From Leeuwenhoekiella sp. MAR_2009_132 (GTDB lineage: Bacteria > Bacteroidota > Bacteroidia > Flavobacteriales > Flavobacteriaceae), in assembly GCF_000687915.1 (NCBI RefSeq), contig NZ_JHZY01000004.1, positions 1,436,001-1,500,000 on the forward strand: a stretch of 64,000 bases of DNA, given 5' to 3'. The position numbers and the translations under genes are program-made. The notes under the pieces are model-generated. The model made no database searches. It worked only from the letters and a program-made list of their open reading frames with translations, and was not told where the DNA came from. This document shows, piece after piece, positions 52,753 through 61,502 of the stretch. Every line of letters starts with the position of its first letter. The first letter of the stretch is position 1.

Positions 52753-53949
52753 ATGAAGATAGCAAAATTACCTATCCAATTTTTAACCGTTTTGATGTTT
52801 CTAACTATTGGAAACGCGGCCACGGCTCAGGAACACAGCGTTGCAGAAAGTAATGATGCTGGTACTTTAGACACTCAGGAAGAGATAGATGAGTATATTC
52901 AACATCACATAAAAGATTCTCACGATTTTCATTTGTATTCTTATACGGGAGATGATGGTGTGCGTCATTCTGTAGGTTTACCATTACCTGTAATTGTATG
53001 GGGATCTAATGGGCCTGCAGCATTTATGTCATCAGCTTTTCATCATGATATTAATGGTGAGGTTATTGTTGAAGCAGGCGGGAGCCGTTTTGTAAATCTT
53101 CACGATAAAATTTATGAGCTGGAAGAAGGAGCAACTGCAGTCGAGATGGGTGAAGATCATCATCCTGTAAATGCACATATGCCTTTAGACTTATCAATCA
53201 CAAAAAGTGTTGTAGGTATTTTGGTAATAGGTTTGCTTATGCTTATCTGGTTTTCATCTTTAGCCCGTCAATACAAGAAAAGAACAATTCCAAAAGGTTT
53301 TGGAAGAGTGTTAGAACCTCTAGTAATTTATGTACGAGACGAGTTAGCAAGACCAAACATTGGAGAAAAGAAATATCGAAAATTCACAGGATTTTTATTA
53401 ACGGTTTTCTTTTTTATCTGGATTTTGAACCTTTTAGGATTAACTCCTTTTGGATTTAACGTTACAGGGCAATTAGCAGTAACTGCAGCTCTTGCGATAT
53501 TCACCTTAATAATTTACACTTTTAGTGGTAATAAAGATTACTGGATGCACATCTTGTGGATGCCGGGAGTACCGTATCTAATACGTCCTGTCTTAGCAGT
53601 AATCGAGTTAGTGGGAGCGTTCATAATAAAACCATTTTCATTATTAGTTCGACTTTTTGCAAACATCTCTGCGGGACATATTGTAATCATGAGCCTTATT
53701 GCAATTATGATAACCCTTAAGGGAGAATTGACACCTGCGGGATCAACACTTTTATCGTTTGTATTATCCTTATTTATAACATTAATAGAAGTGCTTGTTG
53801 CATTTCTACAAGCCTATATCTTCACCATGCTTTCCGCTTTATTTATTGGGATGGCTGTTGCAGAACACGATCACGATCATGACCACGCGCACGATGCAAA
53901 GGGTCACGATAAGGTTGATGCAGAAGATATAAGAGCAGACTTTATTTAA
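52753..53949 (+). CDS. atpB: ATP synthase F0 subunit a
   Basis: The proton-channel subunit of ATP synthase. The 398-residue protein is longer than the E. coli subunit (271). It carries a signal-peptide-like start, ending GNAATAQ, and a large histidine-rich extra domain before the first a-type helix (about 30-150), which is typical of Bacteroidota. The conserved core is intact: IIKPFSLLVRLFANISAGH holds the essential arginine, and VLVAFLQAYIFTMLSALFI is the last helix. A His/Asp-rich tail (HDHDHDHAHD) follows. ATG 52753 is preferred over an in-frame start 42 bases upstream that would lie at the -7 element. Confidence 0.95.
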   Translation: MKIAKLPIQFLTVLMFLTIGNAATAQEHSVAESNDAGTLDTQEEIDEYIQHHIKDSHDFHLYSYTGDDGVRHSVGLPLPVIVWGSNGPAAFMSSAFHHDINGEVIVEAGGSRFVNLHDKIYELEEGATAVEMGEDHHPVNAHMPLDLSITKSVVGILVIGLLMLIWFSSLARQYKKRTIPKGFGRVLEPLVIYVRDELARPNIGEKKYRKFTGFLLTVFFFIWILNLLGLTPFGFNVTGQLAVTAALAIFTLIIYTFSGNKDYWMHILWMPGVPYLIRPVLAVIELVGAFIIKPFSLLVRLFANISAGHIVIMSLIAIMITLKGELTPAGSTLLSFVLSLFITLIEVLVAFLQAYIFTMLSALFIGMAVAEHDHDHDHAHDAKGHDKVDAEDIRADFI

Positions 53950-53987
53950 AATTAATTTTTGTTTAATTATTTATATATTTTTTAATT

Positions 53988-54188
53988 ATGGAAGCAATGG
54001 TTCCAAATTTAGTAGGTGCTGGTTTAATCGTATTAGGTGCTGGTATTGGTTTAGGTAAAATTGGTGGTAGCGCTATGGAAGGTATCGCTCGTCAGCCAGA
54101 AGCTGCCGGTAAAATCCAAACTGCAATGATTATTATCGCTGCACTTTTAGAAGGTTTAGCATTTGGTGCACTTTTCTTAGGAAAATAA
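53988..54188 (+). CDS. atpE: ATP synthase F0 subunit c
   Basis: The rotor-ring proteolipid, 66 residues in a two-helix hairpin. The polar loop is ARQPE (R35-Q36-P37), and the ion-carrying carboxylate is E55 in ALLEGLAFGA. The residue after E55 is glycine, and the Na+-ligand pattern (Q, ES/ET) is missing, so a proton-driven enzyme is likely. It lies 39 bases after atpB, and a long stem-loop follows before atpF. Confidence 0.97.
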   Translation: MEAMVPNLVGAGLIVLGAGIGLGKIGGSAMEGIARQPEAAGKIQTAMIIIAALLEGLAFGALFLGK

Positions 54189-54202
54189 TCCAAATAAAAA
54201 TC

Positions 54203-54246
54203 AAAACTCATTCTCCTGTAACGGTTGGTTGCAGGAAATGAGTTTT
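54203..54246 (+). promoter_or_regulatory. Stem-loop between atpE and atpF
   Basis: AAAACTCATT (54203-54212) pairs with AATGAGTTTT (54237-54246), and TCCTG (54214-54218) with CAGGA (54232-54236), leaving a one-base bulge and a 13-base loop. There is only a short U tract, so it is probably an mRNA stabiliser or partial attenuator that raises c over the other subunits. Confidence 0.65.
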
Positions 54247-54276
54247 AATTAAACAAACAATAAACAAGGTCACGTT

Positions 54277-54777
54277 ATGGATCAATTATTAAATGACTTT
54301 TCTCCGGGACTGTTTATAATGCAAACAGTCTTATTGTTAGTGCTTATTTTACTAATGGTAAAATTTGCCTGGAAACCTATTCTTAAATCATTAGATGATC
54401 GTGAAGAAGGTATTCAAGGTGCGTTAGAAGCTGCTGAAAAGGCTCGCATAGATATGCAAAATCTTCAGGCAGACAATGAAAGAGCATTACAGCAAGCACG
54501 TGAAGAGCGCGATGGTATGCTTAAGGAAGCTCGTGAGATTAGAGCAAAAATGATCGCTGAAGCAGAAGGTGATGCTAAATCTCAGGCAGACAAGATTATT
54601 CTTCAGGCTCAGGAAGCTATCGCTGCAGAAAAGCGCGCTGCTGTTGCCGAATTAAAAAGTCAGGTTGCAGAACTTTCTTTACAGATCGCAGAAAAAGTGG
54701 TGAAAGAAGAGCTTTCAGACAAAAGTAAACAAATGCAGTATGTAGATAAGATGCTGCAAGACGCTACCCTTAATTAA
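54277..54777 (+). CDS. atpF: ATP synthase F0 subunit b
   Basis: Stator subunit, 166 residues: one N-terminal membrane helix (about 12-31, LFIMQTVLLLVLILLMVKFAW), then the hallmark WKPILKSLDDREEGI, then a long coiled coil (about 40-130) rich in Ala, Glu and Lys, ending in the F1-binding helix. Start at ATG 54277 after an 88-base gap that holds the stem-loop. atpH follows after 15 bases. Confidence 0.96.
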   Translation: MDQLLNDFSPGLFIMQTVLLLVLILLMVKFAWKPILKSLDDREEGIQGALEAAEKARIDMQNLQADNERALQQAREERDGMLKEAREIRAKMIAEAEGDAKSQADKIILQAQEAIAAEKRAAVAELKSQVAELSLQIAEKVVKEELSDKSKQMQYVDKMLQDATLN

Positions 54778-54792
54778 TAAAAAAAGTAGTTC

Positions 54793-55332
54793 ATGTCTTC
54801 AAGAGCAGCAATACGTTATGCAAAAGCAATTTTAGAACAGGCCCGTGAAAAGGGTACTGCTGAAGTTGTTTTTGGTAATATGAAATCTATTGAGGCGACC
54901 CTCAACGCAAGTAAAGAATTAAGAAATGTACTTAAAAGTCCGGTTATAAAATCTGATGATAAGCGCGCTTCATTACTTGCAATTTTTAATGGATATGACT
55001 TGAGTACAATAAGTCTTATAGAATTGCTTGTTGATAAAAAAAGAACTGCAATTTTAGGAGACGTGGCTTCAAGCTATGTTGACATTTATAATAAATCTAA
55101 GGGTATTGTAGTAGCTCATTTAACAACTGCGGTAGAACTTGACGCCTCATTAGAAGCAAAAGTTCTTGCAAAGGTTAAAGAGATTACAGATGGTAAAGAA
55201 GTAACCTTAGAACATCATATAGATTCTAATTTAATAGGAGGATTTATATTGAGAGTAGGTGATGTGCAATACGATGCAACGGTTGCAAATCAATTAGATA
55301 AAATACAAAAAGAGTTTAGTAAACGTTTATAA
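54793..55332 (+). CDS. atpH: ATP synthase F1 subunit delta
   Basis: Peripheral stalk subunit that links b to alpha. 179 residues. The N-terminal helical domain begins with AAIRYAKAILEQAREKG, and the C-terminal segment DSNLIGGFILRVGDVQYDATVANQL is the family signature (the I-G-G-F-x-L-x-v-G-d motif). It lies 15 bases after atpF and 49 before atpA. Confidence 0.96.
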   Translation: MSSRAAIRYAKAILEQAREKGTAEVVFGNMKSIEATLNASKELRNVLKSPVIKSDDKRASLLAIFNGYDLSTISLIELLVDKKRTAILGDVASSYVDIYNKSKGIVVAHLTTAVELDASLEAKVLAKVKEITDGKEVTLEHHIDSNLIGGFILRVGDVQYDATVANQLDKIQKEFSKRL

Positions 55333-55381
55333 TTACAACTAAGTCTTGAGTTAAATTGAGGCTTATTAGATATCAAACAAA

Positions 55382-56962
55382 ATGGCAGAAGTAAAACCAG
55401 CTGAAGTTTCAACAATTTTAAAGAAACAACTTTCAGGCTTTGAAGCATCAGCTTCATTAGATGAGGTAGGAACAGTACTTACCGTAGGTGATGGTATTGC
55501 CCGTGTTTACGGTCTTTCTAACGCACAATACGGAGAACTCGTTGAATTTGACGGAGGTCTTGAAGGTATTGTATTGAACTTAGAAGAAGATAACGTAGGG
55601 GTTGTACTCTTAGGTCCTTCTAAAGAAGTTAGAGAAGGTGCTATCGTAAAACGCACGCAACGTATCGCTTCTATAAATGTAGGAGAAGGTATTGTAGGTC
55701 GTGTTGTGAACACCTTAGGTCAGCCTATAGATGGTAAAGGTGCTATACAAGGTGAAACGTATGAGATGCCATTAGAGCGTAAAGCTCCTGGTGTAATTTA
55801 TCGTCAACCGGTAACAGAGCCATTACAGACTGGTATAAAGTCTATTGATGCAATGATTCCTGTAGGTCGTGGTCAACGTGAGCTTGTTATTGGTGACCGT
55901 CAGACTGGTAAAACTACCGTTTGTATTGATACCATTTTAAATCAAAAAGAATTTTACGATGCAGGGGAGCCTGTATATTGTATATATGTTGCGATAGGCC
56001 AAAAGGCTTCTACCGTAGCAAACATTGCTAATGTACTTGAAGAAAAAGGTGCTCTAGCATACACTACTATTGTTGCTGCAAATGCATCAGATCCTGCAAC
56101 TATGCAGGTATATGCTCCTTTTGCAGGTGCATCTATCGGTGAATATTTTAGAGATACAGGTCGCCCTGCTCTAATCATTTATGATGATTTATCTAAGCAA
56201 GCGGTAGCGTATCGTGAGGTGTCTCTTTTATTACGCCGTCCACCGGGACGTGAGGCATATCCTGGAGACGTTTTCTTCTTACACTCTCGTTTGTTAGAGC
56301 GTGCTGCAAAAATTATTGCAGATGATGATATCGCTAAGAATATGAACGATCTTCCTGATACTTTGAAGCCAATCGTAAAAGGTGGTGGTTCATTAACTGC
56401 ACTTCCAATTATAGAAACTCAGGCTGGTGACGTTTCGGCGTATATACCTACAAACGTAATCTCGATTACAGATGGTCAGATTTTCTTAGATGGTGATTTA
56501 TTTAACTCAGGTGTACGTCCTGCAATTAACGTAGGTATTTCGGTATCTCGTGTAGGTGGTAACGCTCAGATTAAATCAATGAAGAAAGTTGCAGGAACCT
56601 TAAAACTCGATCAAGCGGCTTTCCGTGAACTAGAAGCGTTTGCAAAGTTTGGTTCAGATCTAGATTCTGCAACATTAAGTGTAATTGAAAAAGGAAAACG
56701 TAACGTAGAAATCCTTAAACAAGGAGAAAATACTCCGTTTACCGTAGAAGATCAGATTGCTATTATCTATGCAGGTTCTAAAAACTTGCTACGTAATGTG
56801 CCTATCGATAAGGTTAAAGAATTTGAGAGAGATTACTTAGAGTTTTTAAATGCTAAGCATAGAGATGTGCTTGATACTTTAAAAGCAGGTAAGCTTACAG
56901 ACGAAGTTATCGACACGTTAACTACTGTAGCAAAAGATCTTTCATCTAGATATACTAAGTAA
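55382..56962 (+). CDS. atpA: ATP synthase F1 subunit alpha
   Basis: Non-catalytic nucleotide-binding subunit of F1. 526 residues. Walker A is GDRQTGKT at 171-178. Other signatures: [48 protein letters not shown] segment (about 265-300), and [20 protein letters not shown] with the alpha-type [14 protein letters not shown]. All key residues are present. A short inverted repeat separates it from atpG. Confidence 0.98.
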   Translation: MAEVKPAEVSTILKKQLSGFEASASLDEVGTVLTVGDGIARVYGLSNAQYGELVEFDGGLEGIVLNLEEDNVGVVLLGPSKEVREGAIVKRTQRIASINVGEGIVGRVVNTLGQPIDGKGAIQGETYEMPLERKAPGVIYRQPVTEPLQTGIKSIDAMIPVGRGQRELVIGDRQTGKTTVCIDTILNQKEFYDAGEPVYCIYVAIGQKASTVANIANVLEEKGALAYTTIVAANASDPATMQVYAPFAGASIGEYFRDTGRPALIIYDDLSKQAVAYREVSLLLRRPPGREAYPGDVFFLHSRLLERAAKIIADDDIAKNMNDLPDTLKPIVKGGGSLTALPIIETQAGDVSAYIPTNVISITDGQIFLDGDLFNSGVRPAINVGISVSRVGGNAQIKSMKKVAGTLKLDQAAFRELEAFAKFGSDLDSATLSVIEKGKRNVEILKQGENTPFTVEDQIAIIYAGSKNLLRNVPIDKVKEFERDYLEFLNAKHRDVLDTLKAGKLTDEVIDTLTTVAKDLSSRYTK

Positions 56963-56963
56963 T

Positions 56964-56982
56964 TTTTTCGCAAAGCGAAAAA
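56964..56982. repeat. Short inverted repeat between atpA and atpG
   Basis: TTTTTCGC AAA GCGAAAAA is an 8-bp stem with a 3-base loop, immediately after the atpA stop. It resembles other GCG-centred palindromes in the window. It is not followed by a U tract, so mRNA processing or a repeat element is more likely than termination. Confidence 0.55.
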
Positions 56983-56994
56983 ACCAATTAAAGA

Positions 56995-57867
56995 ATGGCA
57001 AATTTAAAGGAAATACGTAACCGGATTTCATCAGTATCCTCAACGATGCAGATTACCAGCGCTATGAAAATGGTGTCTGCTGCTAAGTTGAAAAGGGCTC
57101 AAGATGCTATTACAGCTATGCGCCCGTATTCTGATAAATTAACCGAACTTTTACAAAGTCTTAGCGCTTCTATGGAAGGCAACAGCGGTAGCCGTTTTGC
57201 CGAAGAACGCGAGGTTAAAAAAGTACTTGTGGTAGCTATCTCATCAAACAGAGGATTGGCTGGTGCTTTTAACTCAAACATTGTTAAAGAATCAAAAAAT
57301 ATTCAGCTTGCGGTTTACCCTGGGAAAGAAGTTCATTTCTTGACCGTAGGTAAAAAGGCAAATGATATTTTGAAGAAATCTGCAAAAATCATATCTAATG
57401 ATAATGCGGTTTACGATGATTTAACTTTTGAGAATATAGAAGTTATTGCAGAACAGGTGATGGATTTATTTGTGAATGGGCAGTATGATAAAGTAGAGTT
57501 AGTATATAACTCATTTAGAAATGCAGCTACACAAATCGTTACCAGAGAACAATTCTTGCCTATTGTACCTTTAAAAGAGCAATTTGAAAACGTTGAAGCT
57601 CCTACTGTAGATTATATTTTTGAGCCTTCAAAAGAAGAAATTGTAAAGCAATTAATACCTAAAGCTTTAAAAACACAGTTTTTTAAGGCAGTTAGAGACT
57701 CTGTAGCGAGTGAACATGGTGCGCGTATGACAGCAATGCATAAAGCGACTGATAATGCAACAGAATTAAGAGATCAGCTTAAGTTGACGTATAACAAAGC
57801 GCGTCAGGCAGCAATTACAAATGAAATCTTAGAAATTGTAGGTGGTGCAGAAGCATTAAACAATTAA
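56995..57867 (+). CDS. atpG: ATP synthase F1 subunit gamma
   Basis: Central rotor shaft, 290 residues. The N-terminal helix ANLKEIRNRISSVSSTMQIT with SAMKMVSAAKLKRAQ is diagnostic, as is the C-terminal ARMTAMHKATDNATELRDQL and YNKARQAAITNEILEIVGGAEAL. It is the last gene of this operon: a strong terminator follows at 57890, and atpD (beta) and atpC (epsilon) are absent, as usual for Bacteroidota, where they form a separate unit. Confidence 0.97.
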   Translation: MANLKEIRNRISSVSSTMQITSAMKMVSAAKLKRAQDAITAMRPYSDKLTELLQSLSASMEGNSGSRFAEEREVKKVLVVAISSNRGLAGAFNSNIVKESKNIQLAVYPGKEVHFLTVGKKANDILKKSAKIISNDNAVYDDLTFENIEVIAEQVMDLFVNGQYDKVELVYNSFRNAATQIVTREQFLPIVPLKEQFENVEAPTVDYIFEPSKEEIVKQLIPKALKTQFFKAVRDSVASEHGARMTAMHKATDNATELRDQLKLTYNKARQAAITNEILEIVGGAEALNN

Positions 57868-57889
57868 TAGTAGATTAAATTCATATATT

Positions 57890-57917
57890 AAAGCCTTGCA
57901 TTTGCAAGGCTTTTTTT
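57890..57917 (+). terminator. Terminator of the ATP synthase operon
   Basis: Hairpin AAAGCCTTGCA/TGCAAGGCTTT followed by seven T. It confirms that the operon ends after atpG. Confidence 0.92.
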
Positions 57918-57984
57918 ATTTGTACAATTTTTTAAAAATATTGAGGTTTCAATTATTGTGTAACCCTTTTAATACAAAATTACT

Positions 57985-58416
57985 ATGCATATAAAATTGG
58001 GAATATTTATTCTAATAGCACTAGCTACAGGTTCTTGCGGTAGTGGTAAAATTTCAGAAAATGAAGAATTTGTGGTTGAAAATTTAAAACGAATTGACTT
58101 TGAAGATAAAAGTTTTGAAGTAACCTTTAAAGTTGACGCGCTAAATCCTGCAATCACGTTAAACTATCTGTATTTTGAAAATCAAAAAGCTCGGGTTACC
58201 CATTCTTCGCCGGGTATCTACTCAGCCCAATTTGCTGCTTTAAAATTGAATTCTGAAGATCGCATTTTATCCCTCGATATGTCTCAAGAATCTAAGAATA
58301 CACTCCCATCATTGCCGGTAAAGGCACCCGTTGAAATTAAAAAGTCTCAGGCTTTATTGAGCTATTTGTTAGGTGCAGTAGATAAGTATAAGGTGCTTAA
58401 TTTTGATACCAATTAG
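57985..58416 (+). CDS. Small lipoprotein of unknown function
   Basis: A 143-residue protein with a lipoprotein leader (MHIKLGIFILIALATGSC; lipobox TGSC, cysteine 18). The mature part looks beta-rich, with stretches like EVTFKVDALNPAITLNYLYF and SPGIYSAQFAALKLNSEDR. I do not recognise the family. It is a single gene between the ATP synthase terminator and the flippase gene, so it is probably transcribed alone. The role is unknown; an envelope location is inferred from the leader. Confidence 0.75.
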   Translation: MHIKLGIFILIALATGSCGSGKISENEEFVVENLKRIDFEDKSFEVTFKVDALNPAITLNYLYFENQKARVTHSSPGIYSAQFAALKLNSEDRILSLDMSQESKNTLPSLPVKAPVEIKKSQALLSYLLGAVDKYKVLNFDTN

Positions 58417-58477
58417 AGCGCAAGACTAGTATTTAAAAGGTGAATAGGACACCCTTTATAGATTGATGTGTATAACC

Positions 58478-58485
58478 TACTTTTG
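58478..58485 (+). promoter_or_regulatory. -7 element of the second flippase
   Basis: TACTTTTG matches TAnnTTTG, 20 bases before the TTG start at 58506. This leaves a leader of roughly 12 bases. Confidence 0.5.
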
Positions 58486-58505
58486 AATTTTAAAAAATAA
58501 CCTCT

Positions 58506-59945
58506 TTGAGTGTATTAAAGCGATTTGTAAAGGATACTGCGGTATATGGTCTTGCTACTATTTTGCCTCGTATAATGAATATTGTACTGGTTCCTTTGCA
58601 TACAGATGTATTGGATCCTGTTAACTACGCAGAGAACACTTCATTCTACATTGGTGCAGCTTTTCTAAATGTTCTCCTTACCTATGGTATGGAAACCGCT
58701 TTTTTCCGCTTTTTTTCGAAATCAGAAAATAAAGATCGGGTGTATAGTACGGTTTTAATTGCTTTAACCACTACAGCAATTGTCGCGTTCGGACTCCTAT
58801 TTGTATTTAAAAATCCCATTTCGGAAGCTTTAGAGCTTCGCAGTGAATACTTCGGTTATTTGATAGGGTTAACTATATTAGATACGCTCGTTGTCGCTCC
58901 TTTCGCATATTTGAGAGCTAAAGGTAAAGCATTGCGATTCGCAGGTATCAAATTAGTGAATCTGGCTATTTATGTGGTGCTCAATCTCTTTTTCCTTTGG
59001 GCAATCCCGTATTTTGATCTCAAGTTTTCCTGGTATAATTCCGAAAATATTCTCGTATATATATTTATCGCAAATCTTGCTGCAAGTGCAGTAACCTTCT
59101 TGCTCATCGCTCCAGACTTTTTCCGCATTAAACTTATTTTTGACAGGCAACTCTTTAAACAATTATGGCAATACGGTTGGCCGGTTTTAGTTGCCGGTTT
59201 GGCATTTGTAATTAATGAGAATTTAGACAAGTTGCTCCTTGGAAATATGCTCGATAAGGAGATTATGGGTGCGTATTCAGGGTGTTACAAACTTGCCGTA
59301 TTTATGACGATTTTTATACAGGCTTTTCGGTTAGGAGCAGAGCCATTTTTCTTTAATCACGCCCATTCAAAAAATGCGCCTGCAACGTATGCAACAATCC
59401 TTAAATACTTTACGATAGCAGGAGCCTTGGGCTTAATGATTATCGTTTGTTTTATCGATTTCTTTAAGGATATTCTAATTCGTGATGCGGAATATTTTAA
59501 GGCCTTGGAAATTGTACCATACATTCTTTTGGCAAATCTTTTTCTGGGTATTTACCACAACCTAGCAGTCTGGTATAAGTTAACAGATAAGACCTTATAC
59601 GGCATGTATTTTTCAATTATAGGAGCAGCGCTAACGATAGGATTAAACCTATTACTAATACCTGAGATTGGTTTTATGGCTTCGGCCTATGCTACTGTGG
59701 TTGCTTATGGTGTGATGATGATGATTTCGTATTTTTACGGGCAAAAACATTACAGAATACCTTACAATACCACACGTATTGCGATGTATCTTACTGTAGC
59801 TACCACAATTGCTATGGTTTCATTTTATTACTTAAGAGAATCTTATGTTGTGAATTTCGGGTTTCTAATAGCTTTTGCTTTACTGGTGTTTATGCTTGAA
59901 AAAAAGGAGCTGGTTGGAATTTTAAACCGAAATACAAATCAATAA
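58506..59945 (+). CDS. Oligosaccharide flippase (Wzx/MATE-like)
   Basis: A 479-residue polytopic protein of the polysaccharide-exporter superfamily, about fourteen helices. It opens with LKRFVKDTAVYGLATILPRI, the typical amphipathic first helix. Signatures: FFRFFSKSENKDRVYSTVLI, and LVAGLAFVINENLDKLLLGNML in the middle. Unlike the copy at 30.35 kb it is intact. The start is TTG 58506. It lies next to dut and is often found there in flavobacteria, so it may serve a general lipid-linked sugar pathway and not the 30-kb locus. Its substrate is not readable. Confidence 0.88.
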   Translation: MSVLKRFVKDTAVYGLATILPRIMNIVLVPLHTDVLDPVNYAENTSFYIGAAFLNVLLTYGMETAFFRFFSKSENKDRVYSTVLIALTTTAIVAFGLLFVFKNPISEALELRSEYFGYLIGLTILDTLVVAPFAYLRAKGKALRFAGIKLVNLAIYVVLNLFFLWAIPYFDLKFSWYNSENILVYIFIANLAASAVTFLLIAPDFFRIKLIFDRQLFKQLWQYGWPVLVAGLAFVINENLDKLLLGNMLDKEIMGAYSGCYKLAVFMTIFIQAFRLGAEPFFFNHAHSKNAPATYATILKYFTIAGALGLMIIVCFIDFFKDILIRDAEYFKALEIVPYILLANLFLGIYHNLAVWYKLTDKTLYGMYFSIIGAALTIGLNLLLIPEIGFMASAYATVVAYGVMMMISYFYGQKHYRIPYNTTRIAMYLTVATTIAMVSFYYLRESYVVNFGFLIAFALLVFMLEKKELVGILNRNTNQ

Positions 59946-59952
59946 CTAAATT

Positions 59953-60387
59953 ATGCAAATCAATATTATTAATAAATCGAGTCACGCCCTACCACATTAC
60001 GAGACTGAAGCCTCTGCAGGTATGGATTTACGAGCAGAACTTATGACTCCCGTGACCTTAAAACCTTTGGAGCGCACTATTATAAAAACAGGATTGTTTA
60101 TAGAGTTGCCGGTAGGAATAGAAGCTCAGGTAAGACCTAGAAGCGGTCTGGCTGCAAAAAACGGAATTACTGTTCTTAATGCGCCGGGAACTATTGATGC
60201 AGACTACCGCGGCGAAATAGGTGTAATTCTCGTTAATTTATCAAATGAAGATTTTACCATAGAAAACGGGGAGCGCATAGCACAATTGGTTATCGCAAGA
60301 CATGAGCGTGCAAACTGGAATGAAGTCGATGTTCTAAGTGAGACAGTTCGTGGGGCTGGTGGCTTTGGCAGTACCGGAACCAAATAA
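59953..60387 (+). CDS. dut: dUTP diphosphatase
   Basis: Trimeric dUTPase: hydrolyses dUTP to dUMP and pyrophosphate, protecting DNA from uracil. The five motifs are all visible in the 144-residue protein: [62 protein letters not shown] at the C-terminus. It lies 7 bases after the flippase stop and before a short hairpin. Confidence 0.97.
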   Translation: MQINIINKSSHALPHYETEASAGMDLRAELMTPVTLKPLERTIIKTGLFIELPVGIEAQVRPRSGLAAKNGITVLNAPGTIDADYRGEIGVILVNLSNEDFTIENGERIAQLVIARHERANWNEVDVLSETVRGAGGFGSTGTK

Positions 60388-60391
60388 TTTT

Positions 60392-60409
60392 TTTCCGCAA
60401 AAGCGGAAA
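60392..60409. repeat. Short inverted repeat after dut
   Basis: TTTCCGC AAAA GCGGAAA is a 7-bp stem with a 4-base loop in the gap between dut and the nucleotidyltransferase gene. No U tract follows. It belongs to the same GCG-centred palindrome style as those at 50379-50395 and 43841-43850. Confidence 0.5.
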
Positions 60410-60481
60410 TATTAACACAATAGTTTTTTTACCAGAAGAGCTTTTGTACAAATTTTTACAGGAAAATACCAGAAATAAAAA

Positions 60482-61492
60482 ATGAAAATAATAGTTCCTA
60501 TGGCAGGGCGGGGTTCTCGTCTAAGACCACATACGTTAACAATTCCTAAACCGTTAATTCCAATAGCCGGCAAGCCTATAGTACAACGTCTGGTAGAAGA
60601 TATAGCCGCTGTTCTTGAAGAGAAAATTGAAGAAATAGCTTTTGTCATTGCAGAAGATTTTGGCTCAGAAACTGAAGAAAATTTAAAGCAAATTGCTGCA
60701 CGTCTAGGTGCAAAAGGGACTATTTATTATCAGGATAAACCGCTGGGAACAGGTCATGCGATTATGTGCGCTCAGGAATCTTTGAGCGGCCCTTGTGTGA
60801 TTGCTTATGCAGATACACTCTTTAGGGCAGATTTTACGTTAGACAAAGAAGCAGATAGTGTAATCTGGGTAAAGCAGGTTAAAAACCCGCAGGCCTATGG
60901 TGTGGTTTCTTTAAATGAAAACAAAGAAATTACTGGTCTTGTAGAAAAACCTACAGAATTTGTTTCAGATTTAGCCGTTATAGGTATTTATTATTTCAAA
61001 GAGGGCAGTGTTCTTAAACAAGAATTGCAAGCTGTTCTCGACGCTAATTTAATGCATGGTGGCGAATACCAGATTAACGATGGTATTAAACAAATGCAAG
61101 CTAAAGGCTATGTCTTTAAACCTGGAAAAATCGACGAGTGGATGGACTGTGGTAATAAAAATGTAACGGTAGAAACTAACGGAAGAATGCTTCAGTTTTT
61201 GCATAAAGAAGAGCAAAAATTAGTTTCTCCTTCAGCAAAACTAGAGAACGCTTCAATTATTCCGCCGGTATATCTGGGTGATGATGTGGTGATTAAAGAT
61301 TCAACAATAGGCCCCAACGTTTCCGTAGGTAAGGGAACCGTTATTGAAAACAGTACCATTGAGCAAAGTTTAATTCAGAATTTCAGCACTATTAAAAATG
61401 CACAATTAAAAAACGCCATGATAGGTAATTACGCCAAATACAATGGTAATTTTACCGAAATTAGTATTGGTGACTATTCAGAATTGATATAG
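60482..61492 (+). CDS. Sugar-phosphate nucleotidyltransferase with left-handed beta-helix
   Basis: A 336-residue enzyme. The N-terminal nucleotidyltransferase domain has the signature VPMAGRGSRLRPHTLTIPKPL (GxGxRLxPxT) and the IAYADTLF segment with the catalytic acid. It ends with a hexapeptide-repeat beta-helix (about 260-330; VIKDSTIGPNVSVGKGTVI, NSTIEQSLIQNF). The layout is that of glucose-1-phosphate thymidylyl-/uridylyl-like or mannose-1-phosphate guanylyl-like enzymes. Exact NTP and sugar cannot be told by eye. It precedes the TPR gene by 10 bases. Confidence 0.88.
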   Translation: MKIIVPMAGRGSRLRPHTLTIPKPLIPIAGKPIVQRLVEDIAAVLEEKIEEIAFVIAEDFGSETEENLKQIAARLGAKGTIYYQDKPLGTGHAIMCAQESLSGPCVIAYADTLFRADFTLDKEADSVIWVKQVKNPQAYGVVSLNENKEITGLVEKPTEFVSDLAVIGIYYFKEGSVLKQELQAVLDANLMHGGEYQINDGIKQMQAKGYVFKPGKIDEWMDCGNKNVTVETNGRMLQFLHKEEQKLVSPSAKLENASIIPPVYLGDDVVIKDSTIGPNVSVGKGTVIENSTIEQSLIQNFSTIKNAQLKNAMIGNYAKYNGNFTEISIGDYSELI

Positions 61493-61502
61493 CTTTTATA
61501 GA

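Noticed and set aside
56964..56982. Inverted repeat between atpA and atpG as a terminator
   Set aside because: No U tract follows and the operon must continue into atpG.
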